This document shows positions 8,707-17,443 of a stretch of 64,000 nucleotides of DNA, piece after piece. Source of the stretch: Alphaproteobacteria bacterium (GTDB lineage: Bacteria > Pseudomonadota > Alphaproteobacteria > GCA-2746255); NCBI GenBank assembly GCA_021296325.1, contig JAGWAR010000005.1, positions 1 to 64,000 on the forward strand, written 5' to 3'. Within the stretch, counting starts at the first letter, position 1. Each line of letters begins with the position of its first letter. The notes beneath the pieces are model-generated. The model was not told the origin of the DNA, ran no database searches, and was given only the letters and a program-made list of their open reading frames with translations. The translations under genes and the position numbers were made by a program.

Positions 8707-9128
8707 CGTTTGCGATCCGGAAAATCGATCACGTTGTGCTGCGCGTCGCGGACATGGAGCGTGCCATCCGGTTTTATACGGAGGTGCTTGGCTGCAGGCT
8801 GGAACGCAGCGTGGAGGAATATGGCCTTGTCCAGCTTCGTGCCGGAAGCGGGTTGATCGACCTCGTCGATGTCGCGGGTCGCATCGGCAGGCAGGGGGGT
8901 GAAGCGCCCGCCAAGACGGGCCGGAACGTCGATCATCTGGCGCTTAAGGTCGAGCCGTTCGACGCAAAGGAAATTCTTGCCCACTTAAAAAATCACGACG
9001 TTCCACACAGCGAACTTGCGACGCGCTATGGAGCGGACGGGATGGGGCCTTCCATCTATATCGAAGATCCGGACGGCAACACAGTCGAACTGAAGGGGTC
9101 GCCGGCAGACGATCAACCGGAAGGTTGA
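8703..9128 (+). CDS. VOC (glyoxalase/bleomycin-resistance fold) family protein
   Basis: 141 residues with two beta-alpha-beta-beta-beta modules: KIDHVVLRVADMERAIRFY at the start, and NVDHLALKVEPFD with the closing SIYIEDPDGNTVEL in the second half. His (first module), His (second module) and Glu (NTVEL) sit at the usual metal-ligand positions. ATG 8703 overlaps the hpnB stop, so it is expressed with hpnB. Its 3' end overlaps the convergent DUF4202 gene by 16 bp. Family members include lactoylglutathione lyases, dioxygenases and resistance proteins; the substrate cannot be assigned. Confidence 0.85.
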   Translation: MTFAIRKIDHVVLRVADMERAIRFYTEVLGCRLERSVEEYGLVQLRAGSGLIDLVDVAGRIGRQGGEAPAKTGRNVDHLALKVEPFDAKEILAHLKNHDVPHSELATRYGADGMGPSIYIEDPDGNTVELKGSPADDQPEG

Positions 9129-9712
9129 ACCGCCTTCTTCACCAGGGCCCGGGCCGTTGGTGAAAGGTCCAGCCGCAAGGCCGTCTTTTGTGCCGCCGAC
9201 GACATCTTCTTCCAGGTTTTTTGCACGATATCGATGACCTTTTCCTCCTCGTGCTTTTCCGAAAATTCGGCGAAGTAGTTTTCGAGAAAGACGAGGCAAA
9301 TCACGTCCTCAAGGGCCTGTGCCTCCTTGTCCTGCTTCAGCCGCTCTTTCCGGATCAACGCCTGCACGCGGCCGATCAGGGCATCATCGTAACCGGCCTC
9401 GCGCAATATCTTTTCGGCCAGTCCGGCGTGGAAGTGTTTCAGATCGGTTCGCCATTTCAAGTAACCGATACGGCCCTGCGGATAGTCGCTGCGGGCAATT
9501 TCCCAGCGCCGGATATGCTGGGCGCGGGCGGCAAGCCGCAGGGCTTCCGACGCCTTCGGCTTGAAGCGTTCCAGCCATTCCGTCATGCGGATGGCGTAAA
9601 GCAACTCCTTCGGAAATTCACGGCCCTCGTAAAGGTCCGTGTTCGGGTCTTCCGCGTTCGCGGCATCGATGGCGTCGATGGCGGCTTCGAAACGGGCGGT
9701 GTTTTCGGTCAT
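9113..9712 (-). CDS. DUF4202 family protein
   Basis: 199 residues, almost entirely alpha-helical and rich in charged residues. Recognisable DUF4202 stretches are DPNTDLYEGREFPKELLYA, AARAQHIRRWEIAR and LEDVICLVFLENYF. Conserved His/Asp/Glu residues (AQHIRRWE, LKHFHAG, LEDVICLVFLE) suggest a metal-binding helical enzyme, but the function of the family is not known to me. No signal peptide or membrane segment is seen. It overlaps the convergent VOC gene at the 3' end and is transcribed in the same direction as the glycine-zipper lipoprotein, though a terminator separates them. Confidence 0.8.
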   Translation of the reverse strand: MTENTARFEAAIDAIDAANAEDPNTDLYEGREFPKELLYAIRMTEWLERFKPKASEALRLAARAQHIRRWEIARSDYPQGRIGYLKWRTDLKHFHAGLAEKILREAGYDDALIGRVQALIRKERLKQDKEAQALEDVICLVFLENYFAEFSEKHEEEKVIDIVQKTWKKMSSAAQKTALRLDLSPTARALVKKAVQPSG

Positions 9713-9764
9713 CGGGACCTCTCTCCGGCCATGCTAGACCAAGTAGGCCGGCCGGGGCAGTCAC

Positions 9765-9795
9765 GAAAAAACGGCCCGGCGGGATTGCCGGGCCG
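9765..9795 (-). terminator. Intrinsic terminator of the glycine-zipper lipoprotein gene
   Basis: A perfect 9-bp stem (CGGCCCGGC / GCCGGGCCG) with a 6-nt loop lies at 9772-9795. On the minus strand it is followed by a run of T residues (the plus-strand A tract 9766-9771). It sits 27 nt beyond the stop of the minus-strand lipoprotein gene and upstream of DUF4202. Confidence 0.85.
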
Positions 9796-9821
9796 AGGTG
9801 GGGGGAGACGTTAAGTGTGGT

Positions 9822-10298
9822 TCAGATGATTTCCCAGTTGCCGTCCGGCTGGCGGCAGGCCGTGCCGTAGGCCTGTTCCGTGTTGCCACCGACCGTCACG
9901 CTCTGCTGGTATTCGCGGCAATAGCGCCCCTGCGACTGGTAGGTGCGGGTTGGCGTCACGCTGCCGTAATTGCCGCTGTCGGGGTTCGACCATGTGGAGG
10001 TCATGCCAGTTTGGTTGAACTCGAACGCCGTGGTCGAAGTGCGGGTCAGGTAAAGCTGGTCGGCCCGGTCCAGCGATCTGCCGACGCTGCTGCCGAAGCC
10101 GGCGCCGATAAGGGTGCCGAGAGCGACGGCGACCAGCTTGCCGCGACCCTTGCCGACCTGGGAGCCGGCCAGGGCGCCGAGACCAGCGCCAAGAAGGGAG
10201 CCAGCCGATTCTTTCGATCCGGCGTTCGGGGTCACACAGCCGGAAAGCACCAGGGCGAATGCGAGAGGAATTGCGAGAAGAGTATGTTGCCTGTTCAT
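9822..10298 (-). CDS. Glycine-zipper surface-antigen lipoprotein (17-kDa antigen / RT0821 type)
   Basis: 158 residues. A lipoprotein signal peptide ends in a lipobox (LVLSGC). A Gly-rich zipper (GAGLGALAGSQVGKGRG...GTLIGAGFGSSVG) spans ~32-75. The C-terminal half contains NQTGMTSTWSNPDSGNYG and a Cys pair (YCREYQ, TACRQPDG), typical of the rickettsial 17-kDa antigen/RT0821 outer-membrane family. ATG 10298 fits the signal peptide; the track ORF extends 15 codons further upstream. The role is probably in outer-membrane or envelope structure; the molecular function is unknown. It is followed by a strong terminator, so it is monocistronic, and preceded by an unusually AT-rich gap. Confidence 0.85.
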   Translation of the reverse strand: MNRQHTLLAIPLAFALVLSGCVTPNAGSKESAGSLLGAGLGALAGSQVGKGRGKLVAVALGTLIGAGFGSSVGRSLDRADQLYLTRTSTTAFEFNQTGMTSTWSNPDSGNYGSVTPTRTYQSQGRYCREYQQSVTVGGNTEQAYGTACRQPDGNWEII

Positions 10299-10578
10299 GA
10301 CCTTCGCCTCCAAACCGCTCGTTGGGATTGTCATTTGCACCATGAAATATATTTCAATATATATGCGATATTAATGTCAATAGAATATTTATTTATAATC
10401 ATATATTGGGGGCACGCCATATTAAGTGACTATAATAATTGTGTTTTTATGTAGAACTGCCGCAAAGCCTAGAGGCGAACCGGGTTAGCCGCCGCCAATT
10501 ATAGGTGTATTATTGATTGTATTTTTTGGACGAACCGCTATGGTTCCGGCGGGTTTGGCAAGATGGACAAGGGGCATC
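10299..10578. promoter_or_regulatory. AT-rich divergent intergenic region
   Basis: The 280-bp gap between the lipoprotein and the winged-helix regulator contains a core (about 10340-10450) made almost wholly of A/T, with several overlapping TATA-like boxes and ATAT repeats, in contrast to the GC-rich surroundings. It must hold both divergent promoters. I could not single out one -35/-10 pair. No ORF or stable RNA structure is evident. Confidence 0.5.
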
Positions 10579-10989
10579 ATGGCCTTCAAATACAATCCCG
10601 CCCAGCGGCGGCAATATCTGACGATGCTGGACCGGATCGGCGAACACTGGCTTGCCGTTTTCGGCGACGACCAGGAGTTCTACTCGACGGCCTATTGGGA
10701 CCTGTTCACGAACATCTGGCGCACCGAGGAACCCGTCCGCAAGACGGACGCGCTCAAATTCATGCGGGCCATCCGCAGCGCCCACACCGCCGGCAAATAT
10801 CTGGAGGTGGCGATCAAGCGGGGGATTGTCGTGGAAACGGCGAACCCGAAAGACGCGCGCTCGAGGCTGGTGCAGCTTGCTCCGGAAATGCGGGCAAGGC
10901 TCGACAAGTTCTTCGATTCAGCGGTGGACGAAATGCGCGAAGCGCGCAAGCGGCTTGGCGAAAAGGGGCCCGTGCCCGAAGATTCCTAA
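10579..10989 (+). CDS. MarR-like winged-helix DNA-binding protein
   Basis: 136 residues from ATG 10579 (AAGGGG lies 4 nt upstream; the track start at 10513 adds 22 residues of doubtful reality). The pattern fits a MarR-type winged helix: a helix (AQRRQYLTMLDRIGEHWLAVF), then recognition elements (KTDALKFMRAIRSAHTAGKYLEVAIKRGIVVETANPKDARSRLVQLAP, shown here in part as domain order), and a C-terminal dimerisation helix rich in Arg and Glu. The wing (NPKDARSRLVQL) matches MarR family wings. It is tail-to-tail with fumC (4 nt apart). The ligand and regulon are unknown. Confidence 0.7.
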   Translation: MAFKYNPAQRRQYLTMLDRIGEHWLAVFGDDQEFYSTAYWDLFTNIWRTEEPVRKTDALKFMRAIRSAHTAGKYLEVAIKRGIVVETANPKDARSRLVQLAPEMRARLDKFFDSAVDEMREARKRLGEKGPVPEDS

Positions 10990-10993
10990 GCCT

Positions 10994-12397
10994 TTATTTT
11001 TTCGGCCCCGTCATCTGTTCCGGCCGGACGATCCGGTCAAATTCCTTTTCCGTCAGCAAATCCAGCGCCAGCGCCGCCGCCTTCAGCGTGGTGCCTTCCG
11101 CATGGGCTTTCTTGGCCACCTTTGCCGCGTTGTCGTAACCAATATGCGGGTTCAACGCCGTCACCAGCATGAGCGATTCGTGCAGAAGCTGGTTGATGCG
11201 TTCCTTGTTCGGCTTGATGCCGGTCACGCAGTTCCTCGTGAAGCTGCGGGAGGCGTCCGCCAGCAACCGGATCGACTGCAGCAAATTGTAGATCATTACC
11301 GGCTTGAAGACGTTGAGCTCGAAATGCCCGCTGGCGCCGGCGACGGAAATGGCCGTGTGGTTGCCCATGACCTGGGCCGCGACCATCGTCAGGGCCTCGG
11401 CCTGGGTCGGATTGACCTTGCCCGGCATGATCGAGGAGCCGGGCTCGTTCGCCGGCAGGATCAGCTCGCCGATGCCGCAGCGCGGACCCGAACCCAGCAG
11501 GCGGATGTCATTGGCGATCTTCATGAGCGAGACGGCCACCGTGTTCAAGGCGCCGGAGGCCTCGACGATGGCGTCATGGGCGGCCAGCGCCTCGAACTTG
11601 TTGGGCGCCGTGACGAAACGGTGGCCGGTGATCTTGGCCACGTTGCGGGCGAAAGTCTTGGCAAAGGCGGGCTTCGTGTTAAGCCCGGTGCCGACGGCGG
11701 TGCCGCCCTGGGCCAGTTGCAAAAGCCGCGGCAGACAGCCTTTCACCCGATCGACGCCATGGGTCACCTGGGTAACGTAACCGGAGAATTCCTGGCCAAG
11801 CGTCAGCGGCGTGGCGTCCTGAAGATGGGTGCGGCCGATCTTCGTGAGCTTCGCGAAACTGCGGGCCTTGACGGCCAACGCCTTACCCAACCCCTCCAGC
11901 GCCGGCAGCAACTCGCGGTGAATCTCCTCGACCGCGGCGATGTGCATCGCTGTCGGGAAGGTGTCGTTCGACGACTGGCCCATGTTCACGTGGTCGTTCG
12001 GGTGAACGGGGTCCTTCGAGCCCATCGTGCCGCCCAAAATCCGGATAGCGCGATTGGCGATCACCTCGTTCGCGTTCATGTTCGTCTGGGTGCCGGAACC
12101 GGTCTGCCAGACGGCCAGCGGGAAATGGTCGTCAAGTTTGCCGCGCATCACTTCGTCGGCGGCGGTCACGATGGCCTTGCCCAGGCGTGGCTTCAGGGCG
12201 CCGAGTTCCACGTTCGTCTGGGCCGCTGCCTTCTTCTGGATGCCAAGGGCGCGGATCAGGGGCTTCGGCATTTTCTCGTCGCCGATCCGGAAATTCTGAA
12301 GCGAGCGTTGCGTCTGGGCCCCCCAAAACCGGTCGGAAGGCACGCGGAGCTTGCCCATCGAGTCGCTCTCAACCCGGAAAGACGGCTTCTTTGCCAT
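10994..12397 (-). CDS. fumC: Fumarate hydratase class II
   Basis: 467 residues. Catalyses reversible hydration of fumarate to L-malate in the TCA cycle; a cytosolic homotetramer that is iron-independent, unlike class I. The fumarase/aspartase signature [10 protein letters not shown], the substrate-loop [14 protein letters not shown] and the [14 protein letters not shown] region are all intact, and the length is standard for FumC. A perfect AGGAGG lies upstream of ATG 12397. A nearby frataxin-like gene is read in the same direction, upstream of fumC. No adjoining TCA genes are seen. Confidence 0.97.
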   Translation of the reverse strand: MAKKPSFRVESDSMGKLRVPSDRFWGAQTQRSLQNFRIGDEKMPKPLIRALGIQKKAAAQTNVELGALKPRLGKAIVTAADEVMRGKLDDHFPLAVWQTGSGTQTNMNANEVIANRAIRILGGTMGSKDPVHPNDHVNMGQSSNDTFPTAMHIAAVEEIHRELLPALEGLGKALAVKARSFAKLTKIGRTHLQDATPLTLGQEFSGYVTQVTHGVDRVKGCLPRLLQLAQGGTAVGTGLNTKPAFAKTFARNVAKITGHRFVTAPNKFEALAAHDAIVEASGALNTVAVSLMKIANDIRLLGSGPRCGIGELILPANEPGSSIMPGKVNPTQAEALTMVAAQVMGNHTAISVAGASGHFELNVFKPVMIYNLLQSIRLLADASRSFTRNCVTGIKPNKERINQLLHESLMLVTALNPHIGYDNAAKVAKKAHAEGTTLKAAALALDLLTEKEFDRIVRPEQMTGPKK

Positions 12398-12476
12398 CGT
12401 GCGTCCTCCTTTGCCTGACAGGGGGTTCTACCACAGGCTTGCGTTCCTGCGGAAGCAGCGGCTCGGCCATGCCGCC

Positions 12477-12809
12477 TTAATCGAAGCGAATGCTCGTTCC
12501 CGAGAGGGTGGCGAATTCCTCCTTGAGAAGCTCGTAAAGCTCTGATCCGTCCCGCATGGAAAGCCAGTTGTCTTTTTCCCGGTCATAGTGGAACAGCCGC
12601 CGGCCCGACAGCGGCGAGGCAAAGCCGATCGCCTCGCGAATTTCCAGATTGTTGAAGAATAGCTGCTGGCCCGATTCAAATTCGAGGATCAACGTGTCTT
12701 CCGTGCGTTCGACCGTAACGGTCGGCCCAAGGGCCGCCTCGGCCTTGGCGTGGATGTAGTCGAGCGTCTCGTCGATGAAATTGCCGAAAGGGGATCTTGC
12801 CTTTGGCAT
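12477..12809 (-). CDS. cyaY: Frataxin-like iron donor protein (CyaY family)
   Basis: 110 residues with the frataxin layout: an N-terminal helix (FIDETLDYIHAKAEAAL), then beta strands (TLILEFESGQQLFFNN, GFASPLSGRRLFHYD, DNWLSMRDG), then a C-terminal helix (ELYELLKEEFATL). Length and order match bacterial CyaY, which binds iron and modulates Fe-S assembly on IscS/IscU. The first helix has fewer acidic residues than E. coli CyaY, so iron affinity may differ. The assignment is from pattern only; automated annotation might call it hypothetical. It lies 6 nt after a lipoprotein gene and upstream of fumC. Confidence 0.7.
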   Translation of the reverse strand: MPKARSPFGNFIDETLDYIHAKAEAALGPTVTVERTEDTLILEFESGQQLFFNNLEIREAIGFASPLSGRRLFHYDREKDNWLSMRDGSELYELLKEEFATLSGTSIRFD

Positions 12810-12815
12810 CGGGAC

Positions 12816-13271
12816 TCAAGGTGAAGGTGCCGCGCCTTGTGGCGAAACGGTCAGGTTGATGGACGCGCCGCCCATGGCGGTCGCCTTGATCTGGACGGTG
12901 GCGAACCGGTCTCCCATACGATAGGTCTGAAGGCTTTGGGCCGTGCGCACGACGGTCAGCAACTGCCAGCCGAATTTCGGCATCTCTTCGAGGTAGAAAT
13001 CGTACATCGTGCTGGACATTTCGGGCGTGCGCATGACCAGCCGCCCGGTCCATCCGCTGCTGGAACCGAGGATCAGGGTGCGCTCGACATCCATCGTTGC
13101 CTGGCCGGGGATGGGGATGTCCGTAAACTGGGCGAAGGAAGGTTTGGGCGTCGTGGGAAGCCCGGTTTCCGTCGTCGTGCGGCTGCTGGGGGTGAGGGTG
13201 GCCGTGTTCATGCAGGCCGCCAGCAAGGGGCCAAGGATCGCCGCGATCAAAAAAGCCTTCTTCCCGCCCAT
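12816..13271 (-). CDS. Predicted lipoprotein of unknown function
   Basis: About 151 residues from ATG 13271. A lipoprotein signal peptide ends at AAC (LIAAILGPLLAAC). A Ser/Thr/Pro-rich linker (about 20-45) follows, then a globular domain with MSSTMYDFYLEEMPKFGWQ and a beta-rich end, which recalls the DUF4810/YcfL-like small lipoproteins only loosely; I do not recognise the family. It is separated by 6 nt from the downstream frataxin-like gene and likely co-transcribed with it. The longer track start at 13379 adds 36 residues before the signal peptide and is rejected. Confidence 0.65.
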   Translation of the reverse strand: MGGKKAFLIAAILGPLLAACMNTATLTPSSRTTTETGLPTTPKPSFAQFTDIPIPGQATMDVERTLILGSSSGWTGRLVMRTPEMSSTMYDFYLEEMPKFGWQLLTVVRTAQSLQTYRMGDRFATVQIKATAMGGASINLTVSPQGAAPSP

Positions 13272-13421
13272 AATGGCATCGCCTCCGTTTCTTTTTCTTG
13301 TCGATCGGCGGAATCGTCCCACGCCTGTACCCCGGTCGTCAACTGAAAGGCATTCCGAACGTTTGTTGAAACCCTGCAAGGCAGGTACTCTTCCGGCTTC
13401 TTAACACCGAGGGAGAGAGCA

Positions 13422-14003
13422 ATGGCAATGACGCCGAAAATTCTGGCCTTCTCAGGCAGCAGCCGCGACGGTTCCTATAACGGCCAATTGCTGGAGATTG
13501 CGGCGAACGGCGCCCGGGCGGCCGGTGCGGAAGTCACGGTCGTGAATTTACGGAAACTTCGCCTGCCGCTTTTCGACGAAGACTTCGAACGGCTCGAAGG
13601 CCTTCCCGCCGGCGCGCGGGAACTGAAAGACCTGATGATGGCCAACCAGGGGTCCCTGATCGCCTGCCCGGAATACAACAGCTCGATCACGCCAGCCCTC
13701 AAGAACGCCATCGACTGCGCCTCGCGCCCGGTCGTTGGCGAGCCGCCGCTGGCCTGTTTCGACGGCAAGGTCGCCGGCATCATGAGCGCCTCTCCCGGCG
13801 GTCTGGGCGGTCTTCGCGGTCTTGTCCACGTGCGCGCCATCCTCAGCAATATCAAGGTGCTCGTCATCCCCGATCAGCTGGCCGTTGGCGAGGCACAGCA
13901 CGCCTTTAACACCGAAGGCGGATTGAAGAACAAGGGCCAGCAGAAAATCGTCGAGGCCCTCGGCGCGAAAGTCGCGGCATTTATCACGAAGCTTGCGGAT
14001 TAA
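13422..14003 (+). CDS. NADPH-dependent FMN reductase family protein
   Basis: 193 residues of the flavodoxin-like NADPH-dependent FMN reductase family (ArsH/ChrR/azoreductase relatives). The phosphate-binding loop FSGSSRDGSYNGQL is near residue 10, and CPEYNSSITPALKNAIDCASRP carries the flavin-contacting PEYN motif. Members reduce quinones, chromate, azo dyes or flavins with NAD(P)H. GAGGGAGAG lies about 4-10 nt before ATG 13422. It is monocistronic or shares a transcript with the ABC exporter 30 nt downstream. The physiological substrate cannot be assigned. Confidence 0.88.
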   Translation: MAMTPKILAFSGSSRDGSYNGQLLEIAANGARAAGAEVTVVNLRKLRLPLFDEDFERLEGLPAGARELKDLMMANQGSLIACPEYNSSITPALKNAIDCASRPVVGEPPLACFDGKVAGIMSASPGGLGGLRGLVHVRAILSNIKVLVIPDQLAVGEAQHAFNTEGGLKNKGQQKIVEALGAKVAAFITKLAD

Positions 14004-14033
14004 ACGGCAAACGGCGCCGGTCATAGATAGAAC

Positions 14034-15866
14034 ATGAGGTCCTTGTCCGCTTCGCCTGGCAGTGCTTCGCCCTCCCGTTTCGAGTGGGGTGCGATTCGCA
14101 CGCTCATGCCCTATCTCTGGCCGAAGAACAGCCTCGAGATGCGGGGCCGCGTCGTGCTGGCGCTTCTCTTTCTGGCCGGGGCAAAGGGCGCGAACGTTAC
14201 CGTGCCGCTTTTCTACAAGGCAGCGGTCGATGCGCTTTCCGGCGAGATCAACGCTGTCATCATGCTGCCCCTGGGCCTGCTGTTCGCCTACGGGTTGTTG
14301 CGCGTGCTGGCGCTTGCGTTTGGGGAATTGCGGGACGCGGTCTTTGCCAAGGTGGCACAGCGCGCCGTCCGGGCCGTCGCCCTTCAGACCTTCCGGCATC
14401 TGCACGAGCTTTCGCTGCGCTTTCACCTGGAGCGCCAGACCGGTGGCCTCAACCGGGCGATCGAGCGCGGCACGAAAGGCATTGAGTTTCTTCTAAGTTT
14501 CGTGCTGTTCAGCGTGTTGCCGACCCTTTTCGAAATTCTGCTTGTTTGCGGAATTCTATGGGCGCTTTTCGACATCCGCTTTGCGGCGATCACCTTCGTC
14601 ACGATCAGCGGCTACGCCGCCTTCACGCTGTTGATTACGGAATGGCGGACGAAATACCGCCGCATCATGAACGAGACGGACAGTCAGGCGAACACGAAAG
14701 CGATCGACAGCCTGCTTAACTATGAAACCGTCAAATATTTCGGAAACGAGGCGCACGAAGCGCAGCGTTTCGATGTTTCGTTGCAAAAGTATGAAAAAGC
14801 GGCTGTCAAAAGCAAAACCACGCTTTCTTACCTGAACGTCGGTCAGGCGGCGATTATTTCCGTCGGCATCACGGCGGTGATGATCCTGGCCGGTCACGGA
14901 ATCGTGCGGGGCGAGCTTACGCTCGGCGACTTCGTTCTCGTAAATACCTACCTTATTCAACTCTACATGCCGCTCAATTTCCTGGGCTCGGTCTATCGCG
15001 AAATCAAGCAATCGCTGACCGATATGGAATCGATGTTTGCGCTGCTTCACATCAGGGAAGAAGTAAGGGACAAGCCGGATGCGGTGCCGATTCGCGTGGA
15101 AAACGGGCGGGTTGCATTCGATCGCGTCGAATTCAGCTACGATTCGCGGCGCACGATCTTGCAGGAGGTTTCCTTCACCGTGCCGGAGGGCAGGACGGTC
15201 GCCATCGTGGGGTCGAGCGGCGCTGGCAAATCAACGATTTCCCGGCTGCTTTTCCGTTTCTACGACGCGGACCGGGGCCGCATCACAATCGACGGGCAGG
15301 ACATCCGCAACGTGACCCAGCAAAGCCTGCGGGCTGCCATCGGAATCGTTCCGCAGGACACGGTCCTCTTCAACGACACGATTTTCTACAACATCGCCTA
15401 TGGCCGCCCGGACGCCAGCCGGGAAGAGGTCGAGGAGGCGGCCCGGCTTGCCCGGATCGACGGGTTCATCCGCTCCCTGCCGGACGGCTTCGACACCCTG
15501 GTTGGTGAGCGGGGCCTGAAGCTCTCCGGCGGCGAGCGCCAGCGCGTCGCCATCGCGCGAACCATCCTGAAACGGCCAAAGATTCTCCTTTTCGACGAGG
15601 CGACCTCGGCGCTTGATTCGCATACGGAAAAAGAAATCCAGCAAAGCCTGCAGGACGTCTCGGCGAACCGGACGACGCTGGTCATCACGCACCGGCTGAC
15701 GACGGTCGTCGATGCGGACGAAATTCTTGTTCTCGACCGGGGGAAGATCGTCGAGCGCGGGCGGCACGCAGCGCTTCTGGAGGCGCGGGGACGGTATGCC
15801 TCGATGTGGGCGCGTCAGCTCGAATCGAAGGCGGAAGCGCCACCGGCGCTGGAAGCGGACCGCTAA
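14034..15866 (+). CDS. Atm1-type ABC exporter (fused permease and ATPase)
   Basis: 610-residue half-transporter: six transmembrane helices at about 25-320 and an ATPase domain from ~370, with Walker A GSSGAGKST, Q-loop VPQDTVLFNDT, signature LSGGERQR and Walker B ILLFDEATSALD. Sequence pattern (AVRAVALQTFRHLHELSLRFH, YETVKYFGNEAHE) places it in the ABCB7/Atm1/HMT1 group, which exports glutathione-bound sulfur species or metals and is linked to Fe-S metabolism. It should work as a homodimer in the inner membrane. Its 3' end overlaps the convergent helicase gene by 4 bp. The precise cargo is unknown. Confidence 0.9.
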   Translation: MRSLSASPGSASPSRFEWGAIRTLMPYLWPKNSLEMRGRVVLALLFLAGAKGANVTVPLFYKAAVDALSGEINAVIMLPLGLLFAYGLLRVLALAFGELRDAVFAKVAQRAVRAVALQTFRHLHELSLRFHLERQTGGLNRAIERGTKGIEFLLSFVLFSVLPTLFEILLVCGILWALFDIRFAAITFVTISGYAAFTLLITEWRTKYRRIMNETDSQANTKAIDSLLNYETVKYFGNEAHEAQRFDVSLQKYEKAAVKSKTTLSYLNVGQAAIISVGITAVMILAGHGIVRGELTLGDFVLVNTYLIQLYMPLNFLGSVYREIKQSLTDMESMFALLHIREEVRDKPDAVPIRVENGRVAFDRVEFSYDSRRTILQEVSFTVPEGRTVAIVGSSGAGKSTISRLLFRFYDADRGRITIDGQDIRNVTQQSLRAAIGIVPQDTVLFNDTIFYNIAYGRPDASREEVEEAARLARIDGFIRSLPDGFDTLVGERGLKLSGGERQRVAIARTILKRPKILLFDEATSALDSHTEKEIQQSLQDVSANRTTLVITHRLTTVVDADEILVLDRGKIVERGRHAALLEARGRYASMWARQLESKAEAPPALEADR

Positions 15867-17275
15867 TCCTTCTTGCGGCGCTTGGCTTCGGGCGCGGCGG
15901 GCAAGGCGGGCGGCTGGGCAAGGAAGGCCGGGATCTGCCAGTCCGGTTCGTCCGGTTGCGGCTGAGCCTTGCCCCCCTGTTCCTTCGCCGGCGCTTGCGA
16001 TTTTTTTTGTCGTGAACGCGACCGCTTTGGCTTTTGGGAAGGCGCCGTCTCCGCCTTCTTTTCCGGCGGGCTCTTTCTGCCGCTGCCGCCGCGGCCGCGT
16101 CGCCGTCCGGACTTTGTCTTTTTAGCCAGGTCGATTTCGGGGGCGGCGTGGCCTTCCAGGCTCATCCATGGAATCGTCTCGCCCGTCATGCGCAGGATAT
16201 CGCCAAGCGCTTCGCCTTCCTCCGGCGTGACCAGCATGAGCGCCCGGCCGGCCCGGCCGGCCCGGCCCGTGCGGCCAATGCGGTGAATGTAGTCTTCCGG
16301 GTTCACCGGCACGTCGTAATTGAAGATATGCGAAACCTTCGGAATATCGAGGCCGCGCGCAGCGACGTCGCTTGCCACGAGGAAGGTAAGATTTCCCGCG
16401 CGCAGCGTATCCAGCGTCTCCATGCGTTTCGGTTGCGACAGGTCGCCATGCAGGGGCGCCGCATCAAACCCTTTTTTCTTCAACAGGCGGGCGAGGCTGT
16501 CCACATCCTTCTTGCGGTTGCAGAAGATGATCGCGCTTTGAACGTCTTCCTGGCCGATAAGCTGCATAAGGGTGGCGTCCTTGTTCCTTTCATCGATGGC
16601 GATAAGGAACTGCTCGATCGTTTGCGCCGTCGTCGTGGGCGGAGAGACCGAAATTTCCTTCGGCTCGTTCATGAAGGCGTCCGAAAGGCGGCGGATTTCC
16701 GGCAGGATGGTTGCCGAGAAAAGCAACGTCTGGCGGCTTTTCGGCAACAGGCGCACGATTCGCTCGACGTCGGGGATGAACCCCATGTCCAGCATGCGGT
16801 CCGCCTCGTCGATGACGAAAATTTTGACGTCATGCAGCAGCAGCAATCCCCGCTCATAACAATCCAGAAAACGGCCGGGCGTTGCGATCAATACGTCGGC
16901 CCCGCGTTCGATCTGTTTTTCCTGGGGCGCGAGCGAGATGCCACCGATCAGAAGCGCCATCGAAAGCTTGTGGTGCTTTCGGTAACGGTCGAAACTTTCG
17001 GAAACTTGGGCGGCGAGTTCGCGGGTCGGCTCGAGAATAATGGCCCTCGGCATTCGTGCCTTGGCCCGGCTCTGGGCCAGAATGTCGATCATGGGCAGCA
17101 CGAAAGAGGCGGTCTTGCCGGTGCCGGTCTGGGCACAGCCGAGGATGTCGCGCCCCATCAATACGGAGGGGATCGCCTTTTGCTGGATCGGGGTCGGCTC
17201 GACATAGCCGGCATCCTTGATCGCGAGCAGCAATTCGTCGCTCAGGCCGAGTTCGGCAAAGCTCATGTGCTGCAA
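15863..17275 (-). CDS. DEAD-box ATP-dependent RNA helicase (RhlE type)
   Basis: 470 residues. It has all DEAD-box motifs in order: Q motif (PTPIQQKAIPSVLMGRD), motif I AQTGTGKT, Ia PTRELAAQV, II DEAD, III SAT, and the C-terminal VASDVAARGLDI and HRIGRTGRAGR. The tail (~380-470) is Lys/Arg/Ser-rich with an RRRGRGGSGRK stretch, typical of RhlE-class proteins that bind RNA non-specifically. It probably unwinds structured RNA in ribosome assembly or mRNA decay. The convergent overlap with the ABC exporter is 4 bp. RhlE is preferred over DbpA/SrmB because the C-terminal tail is basic and low-complexity. Confidence 0.9.
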   Translation of the reverse strand: MQHMSFAELGLSDELLLAIKDAGYVEPTPIQQKAIPSVLMGRDILGCAQTGTGKTASFVLPMIDILAQSRAKARMPRAIILEPTRELAAQVSESFDRYRKHHKLSMALLIGGISLAPQEKQIERGADVLIATPGRFLDCYERGLLLLHDVKIFVIDEADRMLDMGFIPDVERIVRLLPKSRQTLLFSATILPEIRRLSDAFMNEPKEISVSPPTTTAQTIEQFLIAIDERNKDATLMQLIGQEDVQSAIIFCNRKKDVDSLARLLKKKGFDAAPLHGDLSQPKRMETLDTLRAGNLTFLVASDVAARGLDIPKVSHIFNYDVPVNPEDYIHRIGRTGRAGRAGRALMLVTPEEGEALGDILRMTGETIPWMSLEGHAAPEIDLAKKTKSGRRRGRGGSGRKSPPEKKAETAPSQKPKRSRSRQKKSQAPAKEQGGKAQPQPDEPDWQIPAFLAQPPALPAAPEAKRRKKD

Positions 17276-17443
17276 CCGGGCAAGGATAGGCTCGTGAAAA
17301 GGGGGGTGTGACGCATGTTGGGGCGGAGTGTAGGGGTTCTTGTGGCTCTGTCAACGCGAAGCGCACGGCCATCCTTGGCGGGGGTAGGGACTTCCGCTAG
17401 GTTTGACGGGCAGGAAGGCCGGGTTTGGAGTGGGGCGTCTCGC

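Noticed and set aside
10652-12418. 588-residue ORF antisense to fumC
   Set aside because: Shadow of fumC in another frame; the true fumarase signatures are on the minus strand.
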